Under the pieces are notes generated by a model, which worked only from the letters and a program-made list of their open reading frames with translations, had not been told where the DNA came from and searched no databases. A stretch of 36,221 nucleotides of DNA, from the NCBI GenBank assembly GCA_947426265.1, contig CANEDJ010000011.1, positions 1-36,221 on the forward strand, read 5' to 3'. The first letter of the stretch is position 1, and each line of letters opens with the position of its first letter. Both the position numbers and the translations under genes were made by a program. The DNA comes from MGBC102946 sp022793145 (GTDB taxonomy: Bacteria > Bacillota_I > Bacilli_A > RF39 > UBA660). Positions 7,230 through 15,440 of the stretch are shown in pieces.

Positions 7230-10200
7230 AAAATAAGCTTAATTGACTAGATTCATCCATTCCATCAAAAATTCCCATCATTTTCATTTTATCCATTAAA
7301 GTTGCTGATACTTTTCCTCTCTTAGCTACATCCTCAATATTCATAAATGGATGTTTCTTCCTTTCTTCTACAAGTGTTTTAGCAACTGTATCTCCAAGAC
7401 CGTCAATCGTAGAGAATGGAGGGATCATTGTATCCTCCCCTTCTACTACAAATGTAGTTGCTTCACTTTTGTTTAAGTCTATTGGAGCAAACTTCATACC
7501 ACGAGCTGTTGCTTCAAGCGCTATTTTCAAAGTTTCTAGTACTGCTGCATCCTTATTTGTTGCATCATATCCTTTATTTGCTATTTCTTGCATTTTTCGT
7601 TTAATGGCATCATACCCTTCAATCATTGCGTCAATATCATAATCTGTAATTCGTGCTGAAAGATAAGTTGCATAATAAATAACAGGCATGTGTACTTTAA
7701 ACCATGCAATACGAAAAGCGCTAATAACATAAGCTGCTGCGTGTGCTTTTGGGAACATGTATTTTATCTTTCCACAGGATCCAATAAACCAATCTGCTAT
7801 TCCAGCATTTTTCATGGTTTCTACATGTCCTGCCCATGTATCAGGATCTTTACTTGCTTTTCCTTTACGAACAAACTCCATAATTTTAAAAGCCTTAATT
7901 GGTTCAACACCATTATACATCAAATAAACCATGATATCATCACGACACCCAATAACATCTTTAAATGGTACAACTTTATTTCGAATTAATTCTTGAGCAT
8001 TTCCAAGCCATACATCAGTACCATGAGAAAGACCTGAAATTTTGATTAATTCTGAGAAAGTTTTTGGCTTTGTATCCACTAACATTCCAATTGTAAATGG
8101 AGTTCCAAATTCCGGAATTCCAAGTGTTCCTGTTGGACACATGATTTTATCTTCTGTTACGCCTAATGGTTCTGGTGACAAGAAAATCGCCATTGTTTCT
8201 TTATCATCTAATGGTACTTTTGTAATGTCCATTCCAGTTAAATCCTGAATCATACGAAGTTGAGTTGGATCTGAATGTCCTAAAATATCTAGTTTCAATA
8301 CATCTTGATCAATCGCGTGATAATCAAAATGTGTTGTTCTCCAAGCTGCAGTAACATCATCTGCTGGGTATTGGAATGGGGTAAAATCAAACACATCCAT
8401 ATATCCAGGAATAACAACGATTCCACCTGGATGTTGACCTGTTGTCCTTTTTACTCCAGTACATCCCATTGCAATACGTTCTATTTCTGCGCCTCTCATA
8501 ATCAAATTTTTCTCTTCTAAATATCCTTTTACAAAACCAAAAGCTGTTTTTTCTGCTACTGTACCGATAGTTCCAGCACGATATACATTATCTACCCCAA
8601 ATAGGACTTTGGTATAATCATGAGCTGAAGCTTGATTTAAATCAGAAAAATTTAAGTCTATATCAGGTACTTTGTCTGCATTAAATCCTAAGAATGTCGC
8701 AAATGGCATATCCTGGCCGTCTTTATACATGTTTTCACCACAATTTGGACAAACCTTATCGGGCAAATCAAATCCACTAGAATAACTAGCACCCAACGCT
8801 TTTCCTTCTTCATCCTCAAAAATACTACATTTACAATTCAAACATCTATAATGTGCTGGCAAAGGATTTACTTCTGTAATTCCCATCATAGTTGCAACAA
8901 AGGATGAACCTACTGATCCACGTGAGCCAACTAAATATCCATCATCATTTGAATGTTTTACAAGTTTCTGAGCAATTAAATAAATTACGTCGAAACCTCC
9001 TCCAATAATTCCACCTAAACTTTTTTTCACTTTTTTTTCTAAATCTTCAGGCGTTAATTCTTCTTCACTACTTTCTTTAATATTTTCTCGAAGTAAACTT
9101 TTTATTGGTTCAAATCCTTCTAGAATAATATCATGAAGTCTTTTTAAAGCTTCTTTCGTAAATGCTTCTCCTTCTTCTATTCCCTCTTTTTTCATATTTT
9201 CTTTAATTGCTTTTAATACTCCATCTCCATAAAGCTCTGTTGCAATACGTTCTTCTATATTTTGCGGAAGTGGATCTCCATACCAGTCACCTGCTCTTGT
9301 ATAAACGAGTTCTGTAGCAGTTTCTACTGATTTATCAATTTTTGGGGAAAATGGAACTCCCCCTGTTTCTATAATTACTTCTATAATCTCACACATATCC
9401 GCTATTCTATTAGGATTATCAATAACAATTCTTTTTATTGTTTCATCATCTAAGAAAGAAAAATCTTCTACCATTTCGCGAGTTGTTCTAAAATGTTGAC
9501 ATGGAATTTCTTTGATATTATTACGAGCTAGAGGATGTCTTCCTCCTCCTGGAACTTTTTGATTTACAATAATACTTCTATAGATTTTATCATCTCTATT
9601 TAAATGATGCACATCTCCTGTTGCTACTACTAGTTTTCCAGCTTCTTCTGTAACACGAATTACCTTTTTTAAATGTTCTAGGAGTTCTGCTTCATTCGCA
9701 AAATCATTCATTTGTAATAAGTGACTATAGACTTCAGGAGGCTGTACTTCTACGTAGTCATAGAATTTTATGATGTTGCTTAATTCTTCATCACTTTTAC
9801 TTCTTCCTTCTGTAAAAACTTCACTTTCATAACAACCACTTCCCACTAAGATTCCTTCTCGAAGTCTCGCAATTTCACTTCTTAGAATTCTAGGGGTTTT
9901 ATATAAATATTTCGTATTGGCAAGACTCACAATTTTAAATAAATTTTTTAATCCAACTTTATTTTGTGCAATTAAATTAATATGGTATGTTCGTCCATAT
10001 TTATGAATTTCATCTTTGGATACAAGTTTATCTAAATCAGAGATTTTTTCAAAATTCATCCCTTCTAATTTTTTCATCATTTTATGAAATACATAAGCTG
10101 TTGCTTCAGCATCATAATCTCCTCTATGGTGAGATTCTTCATCAAAAGGAACATCATAACGTTTTACTAATGCTGAAAGACTGTGTCTTCCAAAAGAGCT

Positions 10201-11856
10201 ATCCATAGTACGAGATAATTCTAATGTATCAATAACAGTATTTGTATATTCACCTAAATTATATTTCTGATAAGCCATTTCTAGGAAGGAAACATCAAAT
10301 TTCGCATTATGAGCTACCATTGGAAGATCTCCATACCACTCTATAAATCGTTTCATTGCATTTTCTTCATTGTCTTTATCTTGTAACATATCATCTGTAA
10401 TGCTTGTTACTTCTGTAATTTTTTTAGGAAGTGGTCTTCCTGGATTAATTAATTCATCATATTTATCAATAATTTCTCCATTTAATATTTTGACAGCTCC
10501 TATTTCAATAACAGTGTCTCCTCCACCAGCATTAAATCCAGTCGTTTCAAAGTCAAAAACAACATAAGTATTATCTAATAAACGACTATCATTTGGTCTT
10601 ACTACAATTTTTACTTCATCATCAACCATTGTAAGTTCTGTTCCATATAAAGCTTTAAATTTTTCATTATCTTCTTTTCCTTTGTTATAATCTCTTACCA
10701 TATTATAAACATGTGGAAATGCTTGAACACCATTATGATCTGTGATTGCAATTGCTTTATGGCCCCATTCTATTGCCTGCTTTACTAATTTAGATTCGTC
10801 TACTAATCCATCCATTTGACTCATAAAAGTATGCGCATGAAGTTCTACCCTTTTAGTAGGAGCATCGTCAATTCTTTTTGAAACTTCTTTTTTTAATACG
10901 TTAATATCCTTAATAGAAAATGTGAGCTCTTTACTGTAAACATCATTTTTGATAGCCCCTTTAAATTTAAACCATTTTCCAGCTTTTATTTGTTTTGAAA
11001 TTATTTTAAATTCCTCTTCATCATTTACAAATATTTTTCCATAAATACTATCAGTATAGTCTGTAATCTTTAAAGTAATAATTTTAAGCTCAGTTTTTGT
11101 TTCACGAACTTCTATCCCAAAGATATAACCTTCTATTGTAACGTTTGCTACTTCTCCTGCAATTTGTCTTAATTCTGTAACTTCAGTTTCAATCAATGTA
11201 CCCATAATTACATCTGGATTATCTGGTTCTTGAATTAAAGGTTTTCTTTTAAAATCTTTTGGAATAAATTTCTTTTTTGGTTCTTCTGCTTGTTCTACTG
11301 CTGGTTCTGGTCTATTTAATAATTCTTCATTAATAGAAGCTAGCCTTTCTGCTTCTATTTCTTTTTCTACTTCACTATTAATATCACTATTTACATTAAT
11401 TACTATAGATATATTTATCCCAACTTTTCCTAAATCTTCTAGAAAATAAGGTTCTAGTCCTTCTAGTTTCATTTGTTCTACTTTATTTCCAACTACAATT
11501 GTTAAAATATCATTTTGATATTCTGGATTATAGTCTTTTAAAACTTCTAAGCTAGCAGCATTCTCACTATATTTTTCTAATAAATAACTATAATATTCTT
11601 TCACTTTTTCAGCTTCTATTTCTTCTATTTTAAATGTTGCAGCTACTTTTCCAATATTTTCAAATGTTTGATGCAAGCGGTCTAGGAAAAAATAAGCCAA
11701 TTCTGGAGGCAATAACTTTTTTAGTGTTATTTCAAAACTATAACTCATAATTTGCTTATTACATTTGATCCTCTCTAACATTCCTCCTTCAAAAAAAGTT
11801 TTGCTTTCCTCATTTATTTCTAATTGCTCTAATAATATTTTCAATTTATCCTGCAT
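7228..11856 (-). CDS. polC: DNA polymerase III alpha subunit, PolC type
   Basis: Main replicative polymerase of low-GC Gram-positives, carrying its own proofreading exonuclease. Order: N-terminal domain (to ~200), OB-fold (~215-325), PHP domain starting VELHAHTFMSQMDG (~336), interrupted by a DEDD 3'-5' exonuclease starting VFDFETTG (D435, E437), PHP resumption (ATGDVHHLNRDD), then the polymerase with zinc-binding CLNC...CPNCG, palm motif PDIDLNFS and a C-terminal helix-hairpin-helix end. The 1542-aa length is somewhat above the ~1440 aa of B. subtilis PolC. ATG preceded by AGAGGTGG. Exonuclease within PHP distinguishes PolC from DnaE. Confidence 0.98.
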   Translation of the reverse strand: MQDKLKILLEQLEINEESKTFFEGGMLERIKCNKQIMSYSFEITLKKLLPPELAYFFLDRLHQTFENIGKVAATFKIEEIEAEKVKEYYSYLLEKYSENAASLEVLKDYNPEYQNDILTIVVGNKVEQMKLEGLEPYFLEDLGKVGINISIVINVNSDINSEVEKEIEAERLASINEELLNRPEPAVEQAEEPKKKFIPKDFKRKPLIQEPDNPDVIMGTLIETEVTELRQIAGEVANVTIEGYIFGIEVRETKTELKIITLKITDYTDSIYGKIFVNDEEEFKIISKQIKAGKWFKFKGAIKNDVYSKELTFSIKDINVLKKEVSKRIDDAPTKRVELHAHTFMSQMDGLVDESKLVKQAIEWGHKAIAITDHNGVQAFPHVYNMVRDYNKGKEDNEKFKALYGTELTMVDDEVKIVVRPNDSRLLDNTYVVFDFETTGFNAGGGDTVIEIGAVKILNGEIIDKYDELINPGRPLPKKITEVTSITDDMLQDKDNEENAMKRFIEWYGDLPMVAHNAKFDVSFLEMAYQKYNLGEYTNTVIDTLELSRTMDSSFGRHSLSALVKRYDVPFDEESHHRGDYDAEATAYVFHKMMKKLEGMNFEKISDLDKLVSKDEIHKYGRTYHINLIAQNKVGLKNLFKIVSLANTKYLYKTPRILRSEIARLREGILVGSGCYESEVFTEGRSKSDEELSNIIKFYDYVEVQPPEVYSHLLQMNDFANEAELLEHLKKVIRVTEEAGKLVVATGDVHHLNRDDKIYRSIIVNQKVPGGGRHPLARNNIKEIPCQHFRTTREMVEDFSFLDDETIKRIVIDNPNRIADMCEIIEVIIETGGVPFSPKIDKSVETATELVYTRAGDWYGDPLPQNIEERIATELYGDGVLKAIKENMKKEGIEEGEAFTKEALKRLHDIILEGFEPIKSLLRENIKESSEEELTPEDLEKKVKKSLGGIIGGGFDVIYLIAQKLVKHSNDDGYLVGSRGSVGSSFVATMMGITEVNPLPAHYRCLNCKCSIFEDEEGKALGASYSSGFDLPDKVCPNCGENMYKDGQDMPFATFLGFNADKVPDIDLNFSDLNQASAHDYTKVLFGVDNVYRAGTIGTVAEKTAFGFVKGYLEEKNLIMRGAEIERIAMGCTGVKRTTGQHPGGIVVIPGYMDVFDFTPFQYPADDVTAAWRTTHFDYHAIDQDVLKLDILGHSDPTQLRMIQDLTGMDITKVPLDDKETMAIFLSPEPLGVTEDKIMCPTGTLGIPEFGTPFTIGMLVDTKPKTFSELIKISGLSHGTDVWLGNAQELIRNKVVPFKDVIGCRDDIMVYLMYNGVEPIKAFKIMEFVRKGKASKDPDTWAGHVETMKNAGIADWFIGSCGKIKYMFPKAHAAAYVISAFRIAWFKVHMPVIYYATYLSARITDYDIDAMIEGYDAIKRKMQEIANKGYDATNKDAAVLETLKIALEATARGMKFAPIDLNKSEATTFVVEGEDTMIPPFSTIDGLGDTVAKTLVEERKKHPFMNIEDVAKRGKVSATLMDKMKMMGIFDGMDESSQLSLF

Positions 11857-11886
11857 TTTACCACCTCTATACCTTCCATTTGTTTT

Positions 11887-11906
11887 ATAATTGACTTGTC
11901 AATTAT
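11887..11906. repeat. 20-bp perfect palindrome upstream of polC
   Basis: ATAATTGAC-TT-GTCAATTAT, overlapping the stop codon of the upstream radical SAM gene and 31-50 nt before the polC start. There is no T tract on the minus strand, so it is not a classical terminator; it may be an operator or an mRNA-stabilising hairpin. Confidence 0.6.
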
Positions 11907-12736
11907 GGTTCTAAGTTTTCCTTTTTTCTCTTTACCAATTCGTCATGATAAAAATAATTTACATAATGGATATTGTTATTCTTACAGTATTCATCGATCT
12001 CTTTTGCTAAGTTTTCCCAATATTCATTCTTCTTTTTTATGTAAATTTCTATATATCTGTCATAGTAGTTAGGATATTTTTCTGCTATATAATCCATTAT
12101 ATCTTTTTTGTATTGTCCTCTTAAGTTGAGATTTTCAAACCAATATTGATCTACATAGTTTTTTGACTTTTCTATAATTTCTCTCCATTCTGTAATATAA
12201 GGAAAAATTGGAGACATAAATAAAACTGTATGGATTCCGTTTTTATGTAATTCTTTTAAGGTTTCAAACCGTTCCTTTATTGTACTAGCATTATCCATAT
12301 CCTTTTTAAATTCTTCGTTTAATGTATTTATGGAAACACTTACTGTTACATTTTTTATTTTTTGTAACAAATCAATATCCCTTAAAATCAACTTTGATTT
12401 TGTGGAAATTGATAAATAACAATCTGAGTTAACTAATTGTTCTAAAATTTTTCTTGTTATTTTATATTCTTCTTCTATTGGATTGTAACAATCTGTAACT
12501 GATGATAAAAAAACAGACTTCTTGCTTATCTTATCTAAATTAATTTTTTTATCACTTTTTTTAATATCAATAAATGTTCCCCAGTCTTCTTTATGTCCTG
12601 TAAATCTTTTCATAAAAGATGCATAACAATATTTGCACCCATGAAGACAACCAATATAAGGATTAATAACATAATCACTAGAAGGAAGGTTCGATTTGGT
12701 TAAATAATCATTTACTATTACTTCTTTGATGATCAT
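11903..12736 (-). CDS. SplB-like radical SAM protein (COG1533 family)
   Basis: The N-terminal CxxxCxxC cluster (C30, C34, C37 in PYIGCLHGCKYCYA) binds a 4Fe-4S cluster for reductive cleavage of S-adenosylmethionine. The GCxHGCxYCYA form and the SSVTDCYNPIEEEYKITR segment are characteristic of the spore photoproduct lyase-like family, often annotated as DNA repair photolyases. It is 277 aa, shorter than true spore photoproduct lyases (~340 aa), so spore DNA repair should not be assumed. The ATG follows AGGAGGTG. It sits between a strong promoter with a LexA-like site and polC, 46 nt downstream, consistent with but not proving a DNA-repair role. Confidence 0.82.
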   Translation of the reverse strand: MIIKEVIVNDYLTKSNLPSSDYVINPYIGCLHGCKYCYASFMKRFTGHKEDWGTFIDIKKSDKKINLDKISKKSVFLSSVTDCYNPIEEEYKITRKILEQLVNSDCYLSISTKSKLILRDIDLLQKIKNVTVSVSINTLNEEFKKDMDNASTIKERFETLKELHKNGIHTVLFMSPIFPYITEWREIIEKSKNYVDQYWFENLNLRGQYKKDIMDYIAEKYPNYYDRYIEIYIKKKNEYWENLAKEIDEYCKNNNIHYVNYFYHDELVKRKKENLEP

Positions 12737-12810
12737 AATGCACCTCCTATTAGTATAACAAAAAAAGAATGAATATTTAAACTTATTTGTTCTAATTTCT
12801 TTCTACTTCT

Positions 12811-12840
12811 AGTATACCAATCTATACATTTGTTCGTCAA
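12811..12840 (-). promoter_or_regulatory. Promoter of SplB-like gene with LexA-like box
   Basis: Minus strand: -35 TTGACG (12840-12835), 18-nt spacer, extended -10 TGGTATACT (hexamer 12816-12811). Between the boxes lies CGAACAAATGTATA (12836-12823), matching 12 of 14 positions of the Bacillus LexA/DinR consensus CGAACRNRYGTTYC. A second TATACT lies closer to the gene at ~12752. Confidence 0.75.
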
Positions 12841-12859
12841 CATAATTCTTCTTTAAATC

Positions 12860-12886
12860 AAAAAAAATTCTATTTTATAGAATTTT
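12860..12886 (-). terminator. Terminator of the NodB-like gene
   Basis: 9-bp stem AAAATTCTA/TAGAATTTT, 5-nt loop, eight T on the minus strand; begins 1 nt after the stop codon. Confidence 0.85.
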
Positions 12887-12887
12887 C

Positions 12888-13745
12888 TTACGATTCATTG
12901 CTCTCTTCTAAATGATGATATAGATTTTCTAATTTATACCCTTTTCCTTTAATATATTCAATTATAATTGGCAATTCTTTTTCTACTGTTTGATTGATTG
13001 GGAGAGCAATAATACTACCTGCTTTTAAGTTTTCCTTTATTTCTGACAATGGAGATTTAGAAACTACTATTGTTGGTCTAACTGTGTAATTTTTATTCAT
13101 TGCACATATTTTTAATGCTTCTTTGTTTGGTTTTTCATTATAACAGAAACTAACTTGCTGATTGCCTACTCTTTTGATAATTGTATCCATCCATACAAAA
13201 GAACTATTTGTATAATCCATATGATAGCTTAAATTTCCTACAGTATGGTCTTTGTTAATCCATTCATATATTTTATCATTATGGTTTTCAAACCAGTTTC
13301 CATCAACAAAAAAACTTGCTTTTACATTTTTTTGTTTTAATATATTTTCTATTTTGGTTGTATCATCATTGTCTTTGACTAAAAAAAGTAATGTAGCCAT
13401 ATTCTTTTTTGGATTTCCTGAAATAATATATTTATCAAAATTCTTTTCGATTGATATAGATGGCATTATTTTTTTATATACCAGTAAATTTTCTTGATAA
13501 GAACCTACTCGTTTCATTTTTTCATAGCTTTTTCCTTCATCAATAACGCCACCATAAATACCAGGAATGATTGTATCCTCTTTTATAACTGCATCTATAC
13601 TTTTATTGATATGGGTTTCTGATGCTTTTTTGATTTCAACCATAATTTCATCGGTTTCTTTTACTACACGTGCTGTTTTCTCTGTAAAAAAGAAACTGAC
13701 ACAAACGAGACTAATCATTCCTATGCATTCAAAAAACTTCTTCAT
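12888..13745 (-). CDS. Membrane-anchored polysaccharide deacetylase-like protein, probably inactive
   Basis: A short N-terminal hydrophobic segment (residues ~5-22) predicts a signal or membrane anchor with the rest outside the cell. Residues ~110-280 resemble a NodB polysaccharide deacetylase fold: VKASFFVDGNWFENH followed by HTVGNLSYH matches the ATFFVxGxW...GHEIGNHSxxH region. The catalytic TFDDG motif appears only as FLVKDND and the histidine pair is incomplete, so deacetylase activity is doubtful. A comparable degenerate family member is B. subtilis YlxY. AGGTGAT precedes the ATG. It lies 43 nt after the aminopeptidase gene with no terminator between, so the two are probably co-transcribed. 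Confidence 0.6.
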   Translation of the reverse strand: MKKFFECIGMISLVCVSFFFTEKTARVVKETDEIMVEIKKASETHINKSIDAVIKEDTIIPGIYGGVIDEGKSYEKMKRVGSYQENLLVYKKIMPSISIEKNFDKYIISGNPKKNMATLLFLVKDNDDTTKIENILKQKNVKASFFVDGNWFENHNDKIYEWINKDHTVGNLSYHMDYTNSSFVWMDTIIKRVGNQQVSFCYNEKPNKEALKICAMNKNYTVRPTIVVSKSPLSEIKENLKAGSIIALPINQTVEKELPIIIEYIKGKGYKLENLYHHLEESNES

Positions 13746-13788
13746 GATATCACCTAATAGAGTATATGAAGAAGTTTTGATTCCTAGA

Positions 13789-14898
13789 CTATTTTAAATC
13801 ATAATTTAAATGTTCTAATTCTGGTAATACAAAAATTCCATTTTTTCTCACTAATTTATCATCAAAATATAGCTCTCCTCCACCATATTCTTCTCTTTCT
13901 ATTAAAACCATGTCCCAATGAATTGCCGATTTATTTCCATTGAAAGCATCTTTATATGCTCTTCCTGGAGTAAAATGAATGCTGCCAATAATTTTTTCAT
14001 CGAATAAAATATCCCCCATAGGATCTAAAATCATAGGATTAAGTCCGATTGCAAATTCTCCTATATATCTAGCTCCTTCATCAGTGTCAAAAATTTCTTC
14101 TAATTTTTGATTATCACCATTACAATTGCATTTTACTATTTTTCCATTTTCGAAAGTTAATGATACATTATTGAAAACATTCCCTTGATATGGAGAAGGT
14201 GTATTATAGGTAATAATACCATTCACGCTGTCTTTCACAGGCGCTGTATAAATTTCTCCATCTGGTATATTTGCTGTTCCGCAGCATGGAATTACTGGAA
14301 TATCTCTGATTGAAAATGTGATATCAGTATTAGGTGCAACTATTCTCACTTTGTCTGTTTTTTCCATTAATTCCTTTAATGGTTTTACCATTTCTCTCAT
14401 AGCAGCATAATCTACATTCATTACATCAAATGCATAATTTTCAAATTCTTCATTGGTCATTTTTGCTTTATAGGCATCTAAATGGGATGGATAATTTAGT
14501 AATACCCAGCGGCGGTTATTAATTCTAATATCATCGATTTCTTCTGTTGCTTCTCCTATTTTTTTTCTAATTGTTGATGGCACATTTTTACTCACATAAT
14601 CATTTGTTAAATAACGGATATTAATAAAGCAATCATAATGATCTACATCAAATTGTTTATGCTTTTTCATTTCTTCAATTCTATTTTGATCGGTTAATTC
14701 TGTTAATAAGGAGTCAATATCTGCATCTACATAACGAACAAATGGAATTCCCTTTTCTTCTACTATTTGTTTGATTAATTCTTTTACCAATTCATTTGTC
14801 CGAGTGCTTCCTGATGTAATCAATACTTTATCATTCTCTTTTACTTTTAAAGAATACTTCACTATCGTTTCACTTAAATTCTTAATTTTTGAACACAT
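13789..14898 (-). CDS. M29-family metalloaminopeptidase (AmpS/PepS-like)
   Basis: Cytoplasmic aminopeptidase removing N-terminal residues from peptides with a two-metal site. Ligand motifs of the M29 family are recognisable: IPDGEIYTAP (metal-binding Glu), GEFAIGLNP (Glu), GSIHFTPGRAY (His) and SAIHWDMV (His, Asp). Length (369 aa) is slightly shorter than typical ~410-aa members, as the N-terminal domain is compact. AGGGTGA lies about 10 nt before the ATG. The divergent small gene starts 58 nt away, so the two promoters share the short AT-rich gap. Substrate range cannot be told from sequence. Confidence 0.9.
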   Translation of the reverse strand: MCSKIKNLSETIVKYSLKVKENDKVLITSGSTRTNELVKELIKQIVEEKGIPFVRYVDADIDSLLTELTDQNRIEEMKKHKQFDVDHYDCFINIRYLTNDYVSKNVPSTIRKKIGEATEEIDDIRINNRRWVLLNYPSHLDAYKAKMTNEEFENYAFDVMNVDYAAMREMVKPLKELMEKTDKVRIVAPNTDITFSIRDIPVIPCCGTANIPDGEIYTAPVKDSVNGIITYNTPSPYQGNVFNNVSLTFENGKIVKCNCNGDNQKLEEIFDTDEGARYIGEFAIGLNPMILDPMGDILFDEKIIGSIHFTPGRAYKDAFNGNKSAIHWDMVLIEREEYGGGELYFDDKLVRKNGIFVLPELEHLNYDLK

Positions 14899-14956
14899 TG
14901 TGTAAAATCACCCTTTTCTTTCTTTTTACATACTATAATATGAAAGGAGAATTCAT

Positions 14957-15223
14957 ATGTATCAAGAATATTATAGTATTCCTACAAATAATTATCAGAC
15001 ACGTAATACTTCTATGTCTAGTATGCCTACTTCTAGTACTGTTTACGGAAGTGGAGATGACAGATTGATTGCTGGAGGTTTTGCATTTCCATTTTTACTT
15101 GGCGGGGTAACTGGTGCTGCTTTAGCTCCTGCATTCTGGAGACCAGCTTATCAACCATATCCTAGACCATATCCTCCATATTATCCACCACGTCCACCAT
15201 ATCCTTATTATCGACCATTTTAA
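14957..15223 (+). CDS. Small Pro/Tyr-rich protein, possible surface or coat protein
   Basis: 88 aa with a strong GAAAGGAG ribosome site and its own terminator, so it is very likely a real gene although not a family I can name. Residues 1-35 are Ser/Thr/Tyr-rich; 36-62 form a Gly/Ala/Phe hydrophobic stretch (RLIAGGFAFPFLLGGVTGAA) that could insert in a membrane; the last ~25 residues are almost only Pro, Tyr and Arg in loose PYPP/YYPP repeats. Similar low-complexity tails occur in Bacillota coat and surface proteins. TATAAT lies 20 nt before the ATG without a good -35. It is the only plus-strand gene between 1 and 21 kb. Confidence 0.7.
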   Translation: MYQEYYSIPTNNYQTRNTSMSSMPTSSTVYGSGDDRLIAGGFAFPFLLGGVTGAALAPAFWRPAYQPYPRPYPPYYPPRPPYPYYRPF

Positions 15224-15238
15224 ATAATTTTATTCTAG

Positions 15239-15265
15239 TACAGTTCTTATGAACTGTATTTTTAT
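15239..15265 (+). terminator. Terminator of the Pro/Tyr-rich gene
   Basis: Perfect 8-bp stem TACAGTTC/GAACTGTA, TTAT loop, T-rich tail on the plus strand, 16 nt after the stop codon. Confidence 0.85.
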
Positions 15266-15390
15266 ATACATTTTTCTAATCAAGATGAATAGTAAAAGAA
15301 TAAGCTATATAATGGCTTTTAAATCTTAACTTTCCTATATTCATATCTTTCAATTTCCATATTTCTTTTTCCATACTTTCTTCTTAGCAC

Positions 15391-15421
15391 AAAAAAAGAT
15401 CGATTCTCAAAATCAATCTTT
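15391..15421 (-). terminator. rny terminator
   Basis: 11-bp stem (15395-15405 with 15411-15421, one G-U pair), 5-nt loop, seven T on the minus strand, about 20 nt after the rny stop. Confidence 0.85.
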
Positions 15422-15440
15422 TCTTAAGTAACAATATTAC

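Noticed and set aside
15276..15374. Minus-strand 32-codon frame downstream of rny
   Set aside because: Begins after the rny terminator, has only a weak purine stretch before its ATG, no promoter and no recognisable product. The ~130-nt gap is better left as intergenic.
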